Assembly (NCBI RefSeq): GCF_000763575.1
Contig: NZ_CP009170.1
Span: 87,501 to 151,500, forward strand
Length of the DNA: 64,000 nucleotides
From: Thermoanaerobacter kivui
GTDB lineage: Bacteria; Bacillota; Thermoanaerobacteria; Thermoanaerobacterales; Thermoanaerobacteraceae
Reading direction: 5' to 3'
The translations under genes were made by a program, and so were the position numbers. Positions 1 to 8,358 of this stretch are shown here, piece after piece. The notes beneath the pieces were generated by a model. It worked only from the letters and a program-made list of their open reading frames with translations, did no database searches and had not been told where the DNA came from. Within the stretch, counting starts at the first letter, position 1. Each line of letters starts with the position of its first letter.

Positions 1-1143
<1,143 letters not shown>

Positions 1144-1171
1144 GGCTTTGTGCAGTTTTGAGGGTCTAGAT

Positions 1172-1280
<109 letters not shown>

Positions 1281-1302
1281 AAAATTTTAATAAGCCCCCT
1301 TT

Positions 1303-1333
1303 ATAAACTCCTTTTTAGGAGTTTATTTTTTTA
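1303..1333. terminator. Bidirectional rho-independent terminator between the rRNA operon and the minus-strand sulfur carrier gene
   Basis: A perfect 10-bp stem (1303-1312 with 1317-1326) with a 4-base loop is followed by a T run on the plus strand and preceded by a poly-A tract that gives a U run on the minus strand. It can end both the rRNA transcript and the convergent tusA-like gene whose stop codon lies in the hairpin. Confidence 0.8.
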
Positions 1334-1553
1334 TATAAATTTCCCATACGCCAGTTAATACTTCATTTATTTTTAAAATACTACCTTGCACATAATCTTT
1401 TTTATAAAAGTATGATTCTATATTATCTAAAGAACATCTATGGTCTACGACTACTTTTAATATATCACCTTCTTTCATTTCTTCCAGTTTTTTTATAGTT
1501 TTTAAAAGAGGCAAGGGACAAATTTCACCCATACATATAATTTCTTGTTCCAT
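1323..1553 (-). CDS. TusA-family sulfur carrier protein (sulfurtransferase TusA/SirA/YedF family)
   Basis: A 76-residue protein with the TusA hallmark C-P-L-P near its N-terminus; the cysteine of this motif is the persulfide-carrying residue in the family. TusA proteins shuttle sulfane sulfur between sulfurtransferases and acceptors in the cytoplasm. The ATG at 1553 is preferred over an upstream GTG (1562) because a GAGGTGG ribosome site sits 5 bases before it. It lies 10 bases after the LysR gene stop, so the two are probably co-transcribed, divergent from a second tusA-like gene and a YeeE transporter. The presence of two TusA paralogues around one regulator suggests dedicated carriers for a sulfur relay. 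The family call is sure; the sulfur donor and acceptor are not known. Confidence 0.88.
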   Translation of the reverse strand: MEQEIICMGEICPLPLLKTIKKLEEMKEGDILKVVVDHRCSLDNIESYFYKKDYVQGSILKINEVLTGVWEIYIKK

Positions 1554-1563
1554 TTTTACCACC

Positions 1564-2457
1564 TCAACAGAATAGATTTTGTCCGTTGATTTTTATAAAA
1601 TCAATAAAATCTTTTTTTGATTTTTTATATATTTTTTTATTGTAAATGATAGAATAATTGTAAGTAAAGTCTATATCATCGACGTTTACTATAGATAAAG
1701 TTTTTGTATATAATTCTTTTTTTATTGCAATATAGGGCAAAATTGATAATCCATGTCCAGCTGCTACAGAAGATTTGATTGATTCGATTGATGGGGATTC
1801 CATTTCAATTTTTAATTTTTTAATATCAACACCATGTGACAAAAGTGTTTCTTCAATTATCTTTCTTAAGCTACATTTTTTGTGTATTACAAAAAAATTG
1901 TAGTGGAATAATTTGTTTTTTGACAACTTTTTATTTTCCCAACTACCATTAGCAACAAAATGCATTTTATATTCTCCTAATGATATACAGTCAATATTCT
2001 CATCTGAATAGCATCCTTCAATGAAACCTATGTCTATTCCTGCTTCTTTTACATTATAAATTACTTCCGGTGTAAAATTATGCTCAATATGCACAACCAG
2101 ATTTTTCTGCCTTTTTTTAAACTCATGAATAGCACATGGGAGGGCATATTGTCCAATAGTAGGACAGCAGGAAATTGTGAGTCTATTTACACAGTCATTT
2201 TCATAACATTCTAAGTCTTTGATCATATTGTCATATAAATTTAATATTCTCTCGGCATATTGATATACTAATTCTCCTGCTAGAGTGGGGACAACACCTC
2301 TATTACTTCTTTTAAGGAGAGTGGCTTTTAAGTCTTTTTCTAAAGCTTTTATTTGCTGGCTTATGGCAGGTTGAGAAAGATATAATTCCTTTGCTGCGGA
2401 ATAAATGCTTTTATAATATACAGTCTTATAAAATGCTTTTAAATTATCAATATTCAT
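1564..2457 (-). CDS. LysR-family transcriptional regulator of the adjacent sulfur locus
   Basis: A 297-residue protein of normal LysR length. Residues 1-60 form the winged helix-turn-helix (SAAKELYLSQPAISQQIKAL), followed by a linker helix and a periplasmic-binding-protein-like effector domain from about residue 90. The ATG at 2457 follows a strong GGGGGGAG ribosome site. The gene diverges from the tusA-yeeE-dsrE set, the classic arrangement of a LysR activator and its target, and shares a mirrored promoter region with it (2504-2599). By position it probably controls both the divergent sulfur operon and itself; the effector may be a sulfur compound, which is inference. It resembles CysL/CysB-type regulators only at family level. 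Confidence 0.9.
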   Translation of the reverse strand: MNIDNLKAFYKTVYYKSIYSAAKELYLSQPAISQQIKALEKDLKATLLKRSNRGVVPTLAGELVYQYAERILNLYDNMIKDLECYENDCVNRLTISCCPTIGQYALPCAIHEFKKRQKNLVVHIEHNFTPEVIYNVKEAGIDIGFIEGCYSDENIDCISLGEYKMHFVANGSWENKKLSKNKLFHYNFFVIHKKCSLRKIIEETLLSHGVDIKKLKIEMESPSIESIKSSVAAGHGLSILPYIAIKKELYTKTLSIVNVDDIDFTYNYSIIYNKKIYKKSKKDFIDFIKINGQNLFC

Positions 2458-2503
2458 AAAAAACTCCCCCCTATTGTTAAAAACATATCTTTATGTAACG
2501 TTT

Positions 2504-2599
2504 AATTTTATTATACTATAATGTTTGTTATAAGTAAAACTAATGTTATATAAGAAAAACAAATGATAAAGAGCGAAAATTTTATAGTATAATAAAATT
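2504..2599. promoter_or_regulatory. Divergent promoter region with an 18-bp perfect inverted repeat carrying mirrored -10 boxes
   Basis: The 18-bp sequence at 2504-2521 recurs exactly as its reverse complement at 2582-2599. Each copy contains TATAAT facing outward: minus strand 2515-2510 for the LysR gene and plus strand 2588-2593 for the tusA-yeeE operon. The plus-strand -35 is poor (ATGATA at 2563-2568, 19-bp spacer), which fits activator dependence. Two direct TGTTATA copies (2526-2532, 2544-2550) lie between the arms and are candidate LysR half-sites. Confidence 0.6.
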
Positions 2600-2639
2600 G
2601 AAATGTTAAAAATATAACAAAATTAAGAGGTGAAGTAAA

Positions 2640-2882
2640 ATGAGTAATGAAGTTAAACCCACTTACACTTTAGATGAAAGAGGTGAAGTTTGTCCAGTTC
2701 CGGACGTGGACACCAGAAGAAAACTCAAAGAAATGAAGTCAGGTGAAGTTCTTGAAGTGCTTATCGATTATGCACTTTCAAAGGAAAGGATTCCAGCAGG
2801 AGTTAAAGACGTAGGTGGGGAAGTAATTTCAATTGAGGAGATTGGACCAAGCGAGTGGAGACTTCTCATTAAGAAGTTATAA
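2640..2882 (+). CDS. TusA-family sulfur carrier protein, YedF-like
   Basis: An 80-residue protein with the TusA signature C-P-V-P (Cys18 region, RGEVCPVPDVDTRRKL). It starts with ATG after an AAGAGGTGA ribosome site. It is the first gene of the plus-strand operon and is followed 22 bases later by a YeeE/YedE transporter; TusA (YedF) next to YeeE (YedE) is a common pairing in which the transporter imports a sulfur compound and the carrier receives it on its cysteine. It differs clearly from the minus-strand TusA paralogue at 1323-1553, so this is not a recent duplication. Family assignment is firm; the substrate is inferred. Confidence 0.9.
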   Translation: MSNEVKPTYTLDERGEVCPVPDVDTRRKLKEMKSGEVLEVLIDYALSKERIPAGVKDVGGEVISIEEIGPSEWRLLIKKL

Positions 2883-2904
2883 TTTAAGCTAAGGGGGAAG
2901 ATGT

Positions 2905-3921
2905 ATGGATCCCAGGTGGCAAGGACTTTTAGTTGGAATCCTCTTTGGCATAGTTTTACAAAGAGGAAGAATATGTTTTAACTCTGCTATTAGGGACGTT
3001 AAAATGACAAAAGATAACTACCTCATGAAGATGGCTTTGGTAGCAATACTTGTGGAAACAATTGGCTTTCAGCTGGCTGCGCAATTGGGTTGGATTAAAT
3101 TAAATCCCCTTCCATTGATTCCTCTTGCGCAAATAATTGGCGGCTTTCTATTTGGCATGGGAATGGTTTTGGCAGGAGGATGTGCCAGTGGTATTACTTA
3201 TAGGATAGGTGAGGGTTATGTAACTGCTTTTGTTGCTGCTGTTTTCTTTGGAGTTACAGCATCAGCAGTAAGAGGTGGCCCTCTTTCCTTTATAAATAAT
3301 TGGCTTGGGAAGCCTATTACAACTACTAATAATCCAAATGGATTTTATGCAGCAAAAGATGGAGCAGTGAATCTGACAATTGCAAACTTGCTTAATATAA
3401 ATCCATGGATTATTGCCATTATTTTTGCAATTTTGCTTTTAATAATAGTTATTTATTGGAAAACAACTGAAAGAAAAGTATCTGGGCTCAATTGGATTAC
3501 CGGTGGCATTTCTCTTGGAATTGTAGGAATTATAGCCTATCTTTCACAAAAGACATATCCTCTTGGTATTACAGGCGGTTGGGTGAACCTTTTTAGAACA
3601 ACTACTGCCAATCTTGACCTGACACAACCCATTCCATATAATTGGATGGGTATGGAAATAGTAGGAGTTATAATCGGAGCTTTTGTAGCAGCACTTATAG
3701 CAAAAGAATTTAGATTTAGAGCTCCTAAAGACCCAAAAACTTTTGCTCAGGTAGCTTTAGGTGGAATTTTAATGGGTATAGGTGCAGGAAGTGCAGGAGG
3801 CTGTAACATAGGCCATATTCTTTCTGGACTTCCACACCTCGCAATTAGCTCTATTATATTTACAATATTTGCTGTACTCGGCAACTGGCTGATGGTTTGG
3901 TATCTTTTTGAGAGGAGATAA
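2905..3921 (+). CDS. YeeE/YedE family sulfur-compound transporter
   Basis: A 338-residue, strongly hydrophobic protein with roughly nine or ten membrane segments. It has the two-fold pattern of the YeeE/YedE family: cysteine- and glycine-rich motifs GRICF near residue 22, GGCASG in the first half and GGCNIGH in the second. In the characterised member, cysteines at these positions relay thiosulfate through the membrane. The length matches the family. The gene follows tusA by 22 bases with a GGGGG ribosome site and precedes dsrE-like genes, so imported sulfur is probably handed to TusA/DsrE-type carriers. Thiosulfate as the substrate is inference from the family. Confidence 0.88.
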   Translation: MDPRWQGLLVGILFGIVLQRGRICFNSAIRDVKMTKDNYLMKMALVAILVETIGFQLAAQLGWIKLNPLPLIPLAQIIGGFLFGMGMVLAGGCASGITYRIGEGYVTAFVAAVFFGVTASAVRGGPLSFINNWLGKPITTTNNPNGFYAAKDGAVNLTIANLLNINPWIIAIIFAILLLIIVIYWKTTERKVSGLNWITGGISLGIVGIIAYLSQKTYPLGITGGWVNLFRTTTANLDLTQPIPYNWMGMEIVGVIIGAFVAALIAKEFRFRAPKDPKTFAQVALGGILMGIGAGSAGGCNIGHILSGLPHLAISSIIFTIFAVLGNWLMVWYLFERR

Positions 3922-3926
3922 TTTTG

Positions 3927-3945
3927 GGAAGGGTTCTGCCCTTCC
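3927..3945 (+). other. Intercistronic stem-loop between yeeE and dsrE
   Basis: A perfect 7-bp GC-rich stem (GGAAGGG at 3927-3933 with CCCTTCC at 3939-3945) and a 5-base loop follow the transporter stop codon. There is no T run, so it looks more like an mRNA processing or stabilising element, or a weak attenuator, than a terminator. Confidence 0.45.
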
Positions 3946-3976
3946 TATGAAATTTTGATAAATAGGAGGGAAATGT

Positions 3977-4330
3977 ATGCATATAACGATACAGTTAAAT
4001 GTACCGCCTTATACAAATGAAGATGTAGATACAGCGATCCATTTAGCGGAAACGCTTCTAAAAAAAGGACATAAAGTTTCAATATTTTTATTTGCTGATT
4101 CTGTTCTTGCAACGAATAAACTTGTTAAACCTATGAGGGCTGATAGAAATCTTCCTTCTAAGTTGCAAGAATTATCAAACAATGGAGCGGAAATTCACAT
4201 TTGTGGTCTTTGTGCACAGTACAGAGGTATTACAGAAGACATGAAAATAGACAATTCAGTATTTTCAGGTCTACCAGAAATGGCCTCACTTATTTACAAT
4301 TCTGACAGATATATAAATTTAATGCCCTAG
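3977..4330 (+). CDS. DsrE/TusD-like sulfur relay protein
   Basis: A 117-residue DsrE/DsrF-fold protein. The conserved cysteine region (IHICGLCAQYRG, about residues 73-84) matches the active-site cysteine of TusD/DsrE, which accepts sulfur from TusA. The start follows an AGGAGGG ribosome site. It is followed after 12 bases by a broken DsrF-like gene and then a DsrH-like gene, giving the order of the DsrEFH/TusDCB heterohexamer. In this organism the complex would link TusA to a later acceptor. The family call is good; whether it works with a broken partner is open. Confidence 0.85.
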   Translation: MHITIQLNVPPYTNEDVDTAIHLAETLLKKGHKVSIFLFADSVLATNKLVKPMRADRNLPSKLQELSNNGAEIHICGLCAQYRGITEDMKIDNSVFSGLPEMASLIYNSDRYINLMP

Positions 4331-4342
4331 GAGGTTAGAAAA

Positions 4343-4766
4343 ATGAAAAAGGTATTGTTTGCAGTGTTCAATTCTCCTGTAGGAAGTATATGGATAAATG
4401 AGGCATTTAGAAGTGCATTTGGAATGTATGGAGAAGACTTAGAACCTACTGTGCTTTTTGTAAATGAAGCAGTTCTAGCAGTTAGAACGAGTTGTAAACC
4501 TTTTCTGTCTCTCTTTCAATTTTTTAAAAGATTCAGTTCTAGCAGTTAGAACGAGTTGTAAACCTGAGCTGATTGGATGCTTGCCATTATCCATGACCTT
4601 TAAGTATATAGAAAAATATAAGACAGAAGTTTATGCGATAAAAGAAGACATTGAAAAATATAACATACAACAAAGTGAAATTGATCCTCATTGGGATTTA
4701 AAAACAATAAAGGCAGAAGAACTGCCAGAATTTGTACATTCTTTTGACAAGGTAGTATTCTTTTAG
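4343..4766 (+). pseudogene. DsrF/TusC-like gene disrupted by a 64-bp insertion with a 31-bp duplication
   Basis: The first part (from ATG 4343, after a TAGGAGG ribosome site) encodes a DsrE-fold N-terminus ending in VLAVRTSCKP and then runs into unrelated sequence and a stop at 4547-4549. The missing half continues in another frame from 4565 to 4766. Removing 64 bases (4501-4564) restores one continuous frame of about 120 residues, the normal size of a TusC/DsrF subunit, and joins the sequence as CKP-ELIGC. Because 64 is not a multiple of three, the frame is lost. A short N-terminal peptide and an internally started C-terminal fragment (TTG 4581) could still be made. A sequencing or assembly fault is possible but the clean duplication argues for a real event. 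Confidence 0.85.
4470..4564 (+). repeat. 31-bp direct repeat flanking a 33-bp insert
   Basis: The 31 bases at 4470-4500 recur exactly at 4534-4564, separated by 33 bases (4501-4533) that are T-rich and unlike the gene. The arrangement resembles a target-site duplication around a tiny insert or a template-switch event inside the DsrF-like gene. With only two copies and coding content, it is not a CRISPR. Confidence 0.9.
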
Positions 4767-4777
4767 GAGGGAAAAAT

Positions 4778-5056
4778 ATGGCATTAATAATTGTTAAGAA
4801 AAGTCCTGAGAATAAGATTTCGGAATTTTTATTAAAACTTGCTTTGCCTCATGATAAAGTTATTTTCATACAAGATGGGGTCATCTTTGCCATTGAAAAG
4901 AATTTGAAGACAATGGTAAAAGATGGGGTAGAACTCTTTGCACTTAAGGAAGATTTTATTGCAAGAGGATTTGAAGAGAGTGAAAGCCAAATTCCTTTGA
5001 TAGATTATGAGGGATGGGCTGATCTTATAGAAAGGGATGAGAAAATAATTTCTTAG
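4778..5056 (+). CDS. DsrH/TusB-like sulfur relay protein
   Basis: A 92-residue protein of the size and fold pattern of DsrH/TusB, the third subunit of the TusBCD/DsrEFH complex. The N-terminal strand ALIIVKKSP and the segment KVIFIQDGVIFAI fit the family. I see no cysteine in the protein, so the active cysteine found in some DsrH proteins is absent. The start follows a TTAGGAGGG ribosome site. It sits 11 bases after the broken DsrF-like gene and just before the lipoamide dehydrogenase. Assignment rests on length, context and weak pattern, so it is less certain than for the DsrE-like neighbour. Confidence 0.7.
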   Translation: MALIIVKKSPENKISEFLLKLALPHDKVIFIQDGVIFAIEKNLKTMVKDGVELFALKEDFIARGFEESESQIPLIDYEGWADLIERDEKIIS

Positions 5057-5091
5057 AGGTATGATTGGCTATCACGCTGGAGGTATGTCAA

Positions 5092-6501
5092 ATGAATGGA
5101 GAGATAAAAGTGGCTGAATTCTCAGATGTCAAAGAATATGATTTAGCTGTAATAGGGGCAGGTCCTGGAGGATATGTTGCTGCTATTAAAGCTGCTAAAA
5201 AAGGTGCAAAAGTAGCTTTATTTGAAAAAGATAAATTAGGTGGTACCTGTTTAAACAGAGGATGTATACCGACAAAAGCTTATGCAAGAATTGCAGAAGT
5301 TTATGACATTTTAAAAAGAGCAGGGGAATTTGGATTTGATGTAAAAATAAACACTTTTGAATTTGCACAAGCTGTGAAAAGAAAAAATGAAATTGTAAAT
5401 GAACTTACTGAAGGCATTAAGGCTTTACTTAAAGCCAATGGAGTAGATGTTTTTAATGCTGAAGCAAAAGTTGACAAAGAAAAGAATATACTATTTGGAG
5501 AAAATAAAATTAAAGCGAAAAACATTATTATTGCAACTGGGTCATCACCTGCTGAACTTCCTATTGAAGGCATTAATTCTAAAAATGTCATGAATAGTGA
5601 TACTATTCTTGAAATGACTTCTTTGCCACAAAGTTTATGCATTATAGGTGGCGGAGTAATAGGCATGGAATTTGCTTTTATAATGAATCAATTTGGAGTA
5701 AAAGTGTCAGTTGTTGAAATGATGCCTAATATTCTTCCTACACTTGATAAAAAGATAAGTTCCTCTATTAAATTCGTTGCACAAAAAAGAGGAATCAAGA
5801 TATATACTTCTTCAACGGTTGAGAGAATAGATGAAGAAGAAAACGGAGGGAGTATAGTAACAGTTAAAAATGGTGAAAATATAAAGCGCATATACGCAGA
5901 CAAAGTATTTGTGTCTATAGGGAGGAAGTTAAATACGGATATTGGTCCAATTGTAGAACTATTAGAATTTGAAGGAAAAGCTATTAAAGTTGATGAGCAC
6001 ATGAAGACAAATGTAGAAGGAGTTTATGCAGTAGGTGATGTCACAGGCAAGATGATGTTAGCTCATGTTGCTTCAGCACAAGGGGAAGTAGCAGTTGACA
6101 ACATTTTTGGTGAATCATCTACCATAGATTATATGAAAATACCTGCTGCAGTATTTACAGAACCAGAGATTGGATATTTTGGGTATACAGAAGAAGAGGC
6201 AAAAAAGAAATTTGGGGAAATAAAAGTAGGGAGATTTGATTTCAAGCACAACGGAAGAGCTAAAACCTATGGAGAAACAGAAGGATTTGCAAAGATAATT
6301 TCAAATGAAATTGGAGAAATAGTTGGTGCATGGGTAGTAGGAAATGGAGCTTCTGAACTTGTTCATGTACTTTCAACGGCTTGCCAAAGCGGAATAACTG
6401 CAGAAAATTTAAAGGAAGTTGTTTATGCACATCCAACCAGAAGCGAAACTATTATGGAAGCTGTTAAGGACATCTTTGGGGAGTCTATACACAAAGTGTA
6501 A
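5092..6501 (+). CDS. Dihydrolipoamide dehydrogenase-like FAD disulfide oxidoreductase
   Basis: About 469 residues, family-typical. An FAD-binding Rossmann motif (VIGAGPGGYVAA) is followed by the redox-active disulfide GGTCLNRGCIPTK, an NAD-binding GGGVIGMEFA and the C-terminal His-Glu catalytic motif HPTRSE. It would oxidise a dihydrolipoyl group with NAD+. ATG 5092 is chosen over TTG 5065 because GGAGG lies 8 bases upstream. No 2-oxoacid dehydrogenase E1/E2 and no glycine decarboxylase genes are nearby; instead it sits between a DsrH-like gene and a GcvH-like lipoyl carrier. This suggests a lipoyl-based sulfur relay rather than a classic dehydrogenase complex, which is inference. Confidence 0.92.
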   Translation: MNGEIKVAEFSDVKEYDLAVIGAGPGGYVAAIKAAKKGAKVALFEKDKLGGTCLNRGCIPTKAYARIAEVYDILKRAGEFGFDVKINTFEFAQAVKRKNEIVNELTEGIKALLKANGVDVFNAEAKVDKEKNILFGENKIKAKNIIIATGSSPAELPIEGINSKNVMNSDTILEMTSLPQSLCIIGGGVIGMEFAFIMNQFGVKVSVVEMMPNILPTLDKKISSSIKFVAQKRGIKIYTSSTVERIDEEENGGSIVTVKNGENIKRIYADKVFVSIGRKLNTDIGPIVELLEFEGKAIKVDEHMKTNVEGVYAVGDVTGKMMLAHVASAQGEVAVDNIFGESSTIDYMKIPAAVFTEPEIGYFGYTEEEAKKKFGEIKVGRFDFKHNGRAKTYGETEGFAKIISNEIGEIVGAWVVGNGASELVHVLSTACQSGITAENLKEVVYAHPTRSETIMEAVKDIFGESIHKV

Positions 6502-6524
6502 TTTTCTTAAATACAACTATTATT

Positions 6525-6548
6525 AAAAACTAAAGTTTGGTAGTTTTT
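6525..6548 (+). terminator. Weak AT-rich hairpin with T run after the lipoamide dehydrogenase gene
   Basis: An 8-bp stem (AAAAACTA at 6525-6532, TAGTTTTT at 6541-6548) ends in a T run. It lies between the dehydrogenase gene and the gcvH-like gene. The stem is all A-T except one pair, so it is probably only partly effective and may set the ratio of the two proteins. Confidence 0.4.
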
Positions 6549-6589
6549 TAAATGGACAAAATATTTCATGAAATAGGAGGTTTTCCAAA

Positions 6590-6964
6590 GTGGAAGTTTT
6601 GGAAGGATTGTACTATTCGAAAGACCATGTATGGCTCAAAATAGAGGGAGATAAAGCATATATAGGAATAACTGATTATGCACAGGATTCGGTTGGAGAT
6701 ATAGAATTTATTGATTTGCCTGAGGTTGGTGAAGAACTTGCAGCTGGCGATGTTTTAGGTGTAGTAGAATCTGCGAAAGCAGCTTCTGATGTGTATATGC
6801 CGGTGGACGGTAAAGTGCTTGAGATAAACAATAATGTTGTTGATGACCCTTCTCTTGTAAACAGCGATCCATATGGGAATTGGCTTATTGTAGTAGAAAT
6901 TAAAAACAAATCACAACTTGAGGATTTGATGACGGCCGAAGAATATAAGAAATTATTAGATTAA
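6590..6964 (+). CDS. gcvH: GcvH-like lipoyl carrier protein
   Basis: A 124-residue protein with the complete GcvH fold pattern. The lipoylation site is Lys63 in [14 protein letters not shown], matching the canonical SxKAASD motif. It starts with GTG 9 bases after an ATAGGAGG ribosome site. In glycine cleavage GcvH shuttles an aminomethyl group between the P, T and L proteins, but no gcvP or gcvT is present here. It follows TusA, DsrE, DsrH and lipoamide dehydrogenase genes. Similar GcvH-like proteins act as lipoate-binding sulfur carriers in the sHdr sulfur-oxidation pathway, so a sulfur role is plausible. Ordinary GcvH acting with gcvPT elsewhere in the genome remains possible. Confidence 0.85.
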   Translation: MEVLEGLYYSKDHVWLKIEGDKAYIGITDYAQDSVGDIEFIDLPEVGEELAAGDVLGVVESAKAASDVYMPVDGKVLEINNNVVDDPSLVNSDPYGNWLIVVEIKNKSQLEDLMTAEEYKKLLD

Positions 6965-6969
6965 AAAGG

Positions 6970-6988
6970 ATGCCTGAGAGGCATTTTT
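6970..6988 (+). terminator. Rho-independent terminator after gcvH-like gene
   Basis: ATGCCT (6970-6975) pairs with AGGCAT (6979-6984) across a GAG loop and runs into T5. It lies 5 bases after the gcvH-like stop codon and ends the sulfur operon. Confidence 0.75.
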
Positions 6989-7018
6989 CAGACTGTAGCC
7001 AAACCTTTTTTCATATAG

Positions 7019-7231
7019 AAGGGGCATTTTGCATTTGTGAAACGACTTGTTACAAAGCGGCAACTAAATTTAGTGAGACCGAAAGACGAAGGCAGGGCCG
7101 AAGCCAAGGATGGCGAAGGCGGGCACCTGAAGCATGGAAGCCGATTGTGCCCGGAACCTTGCCGGAATTTGAGGCCGAGCTTTAGTTTAGTCGCTTTGTA
7201 ACTCTGGAGTGAACGATGCAAAATGCCCCTT
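7019..7231. repeat. 213-bp GC-rich palindromic (MITE-like or structured RNA) element
   Basis: The element begins and ends with exact 16-bp inverted repeats (7019-7034 and 7216-7231, AAGGGGCATTTTGCAT and its complement). Further inward, GTTACAAAGCG pairs with CGCTTTGTAAC, ACTAAA with TTTAGT, and GGGCAC with GTGCCC, so nearly the whole unit folds into one long imperfect hairpin. Its core is far richer in G and C than the neighbours. It sits between two terminators (6970-6988 and 7261-7285), isolated from both neighbouring genes. A 71-residue open frame inside has no ribosome site and is probably not real. Confidence 0.75.
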
Positions 7232-7260
7232 TAAAAAATAATTTTGTCGACAAACCAAAA

Positions 7261-7285
7261 AATGCCTGAAATGGTATTCTTTTTT
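7261..7285 (+). terminator. Hairpin with T run downstream of the palindromic element
   Basis: AATGCC (7261-7266) pairs with GGTATT (7273-7278) with one G-U pair, followed by a run of Ts. It resembles the 6970 terminator in sequence (both use an AATGCC-type arm) and may be a duplicated copy separated by the palindromic element. Confidence 0.5.
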
Positions 7286-7400
7286 GTTCTATTGACTTTA
7301 TTGATGATTTTAGCAATAATATAATTACTTTAAAGTTATTTTATTCAGTAAAATATACGAAATTCTTAAAAATAAGGATGTGGGCAATGGAGGGATAAAA

Positions 7401-8348
7401 ATGGGGAAAATCCTATGCGGTGTGGACTTAGGGGGGACAAAGATAAGTACAGGGCTTGTAGATGAGAAGGGCAATATCATAAAGAGCATCAAAATACCTA
7501 CTATGGCAGAAAAAGGGCCAGAAGAAGTAATTAAGCGAATCGAACAAAGTGTTTATGACGTTTTAAAAGAAGCAGGATTAAAAATATCTGATTTAAAAGG
7601 AGTTGGGATTGGATCTCCAGGGCCCCTTGATGCCAAAAGGGGGGTAGTTATAAGCCCACCTAATCTTCCAGGTTGGGACAATGTTCCCATTGTGGATATT
7701 TTATCTCATAAGCTGGGAGTTGAAGTAAAATTAGAGAATGATGCAAATGCCGCAGCTATTGGAGAACATTTATTTGGCGCAGGAAGAGGTATAGACAATT
7801 TTGTTTATATAACTGTAAGTACTGGGATTGGTGGTGGCGTGATAATTCAAGGAAAACTTTATAGCGGAGAAAATTCTAATGCAGCTGAGATTGGGCACCA
7901 TACTATAAATTTTAATGGGCCTCGATGTAATTGCGGAAATTATGGGTGCTTTGAGGCTTTTGCTTCTGGTACGGCTATTGCGAGATTTGCTCAAGAAGGA
8001 ATTCAAAATGGGAAAGATACAATGATAAGGGATTTAGCCAAAGATGGAGTAGTAAAATCGGAACATGTATTTGAAGCGGCAAAATTGGAAGATGAGTTTG
8101 CGGAAGAATTGGTTGACAATGAAGCTTTTTATCTTGGAGTGGGAATTTCAAATATCATGGCTTTTTATAATCCAAAAAGAATTGCCATAGGTGGTGGCGT
8201 ATCCACTCAATGGGAGATGCTTTATGATAAAATGATGGAAACAATAAAGAAAAAAGCTTTAAAGCCTAATGCCGAAGTATGTGAAGTAGTAAAAGCAGAG
8301 CTTGGAGAAAACGTGGGTGTTTTAGGAGCGGCAGCATTACTTTTATAA
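7401..8348 (+). CDS. glcK: ROK-family glucokinase
   Basis: About 315 residues. The N-terminal phosphate loop GVDLGGTKIS, the catalytic-base region ENDANAAAIGE and the ROK zinc motif GPRCNCGNYGCFEA are all present. The enzyme phosphorylates glucose with ATP in the cytoplasm, feeding glycolysis. ATG 7401 is chosen because GGAGGG lies 6 bases upstream; the GTG at 7380 has no ribosome site. It is followed by the glycosylase gene after 10 bases, so the two are probably co-transcribed. Kinase specificity for other sugars cannot be excluded, but the motif set is that of Gram-positive glucokinases. Confidence 0.92.
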   Translation: MGKILCGVDLGGTKISTGLVDEKGNIIKSIKIPTMAEKGPEEVIKRIEQSVYDVLKEAGLKISDLKGVGIGSPGPLDAKRGVVISPPNLPGWDNVPIVDILSHKLGVEVKLENDANAAAIGEHLFGAGRGIDNFVYITVSTGIGGGVIIQGKLYSGENSNAAEIGHHTINFNGPRCNCGNYGCFEAFASGTAIARFAQEGIQNGKDTMIRDLAKDGVVKSEHVFEAAKLEDEFAEELVDNEAFYLGVGISNIMAFYNPKRIAIGGGVSTQWEMLYDKMMETIKKKALKPNAEVCEVVKAELGENVGVLGAAALLL

Positions 8349-8358
8349 GAGGTGAAAT

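Noticed and set aside
4470-4564. Possible two-unit CRISPR (31-bp repeats with a 33-bp spacer)
   Set aside because: There are only two units, the repeat is in-frame coding sequence of a DsrF-like gene, and no cas gene is near.
6970-7221. 71- and 77-residue open frames in the palindromic element
   Set aside because: They lack ribosome sites and arise on both strands of a long inverted repeat.
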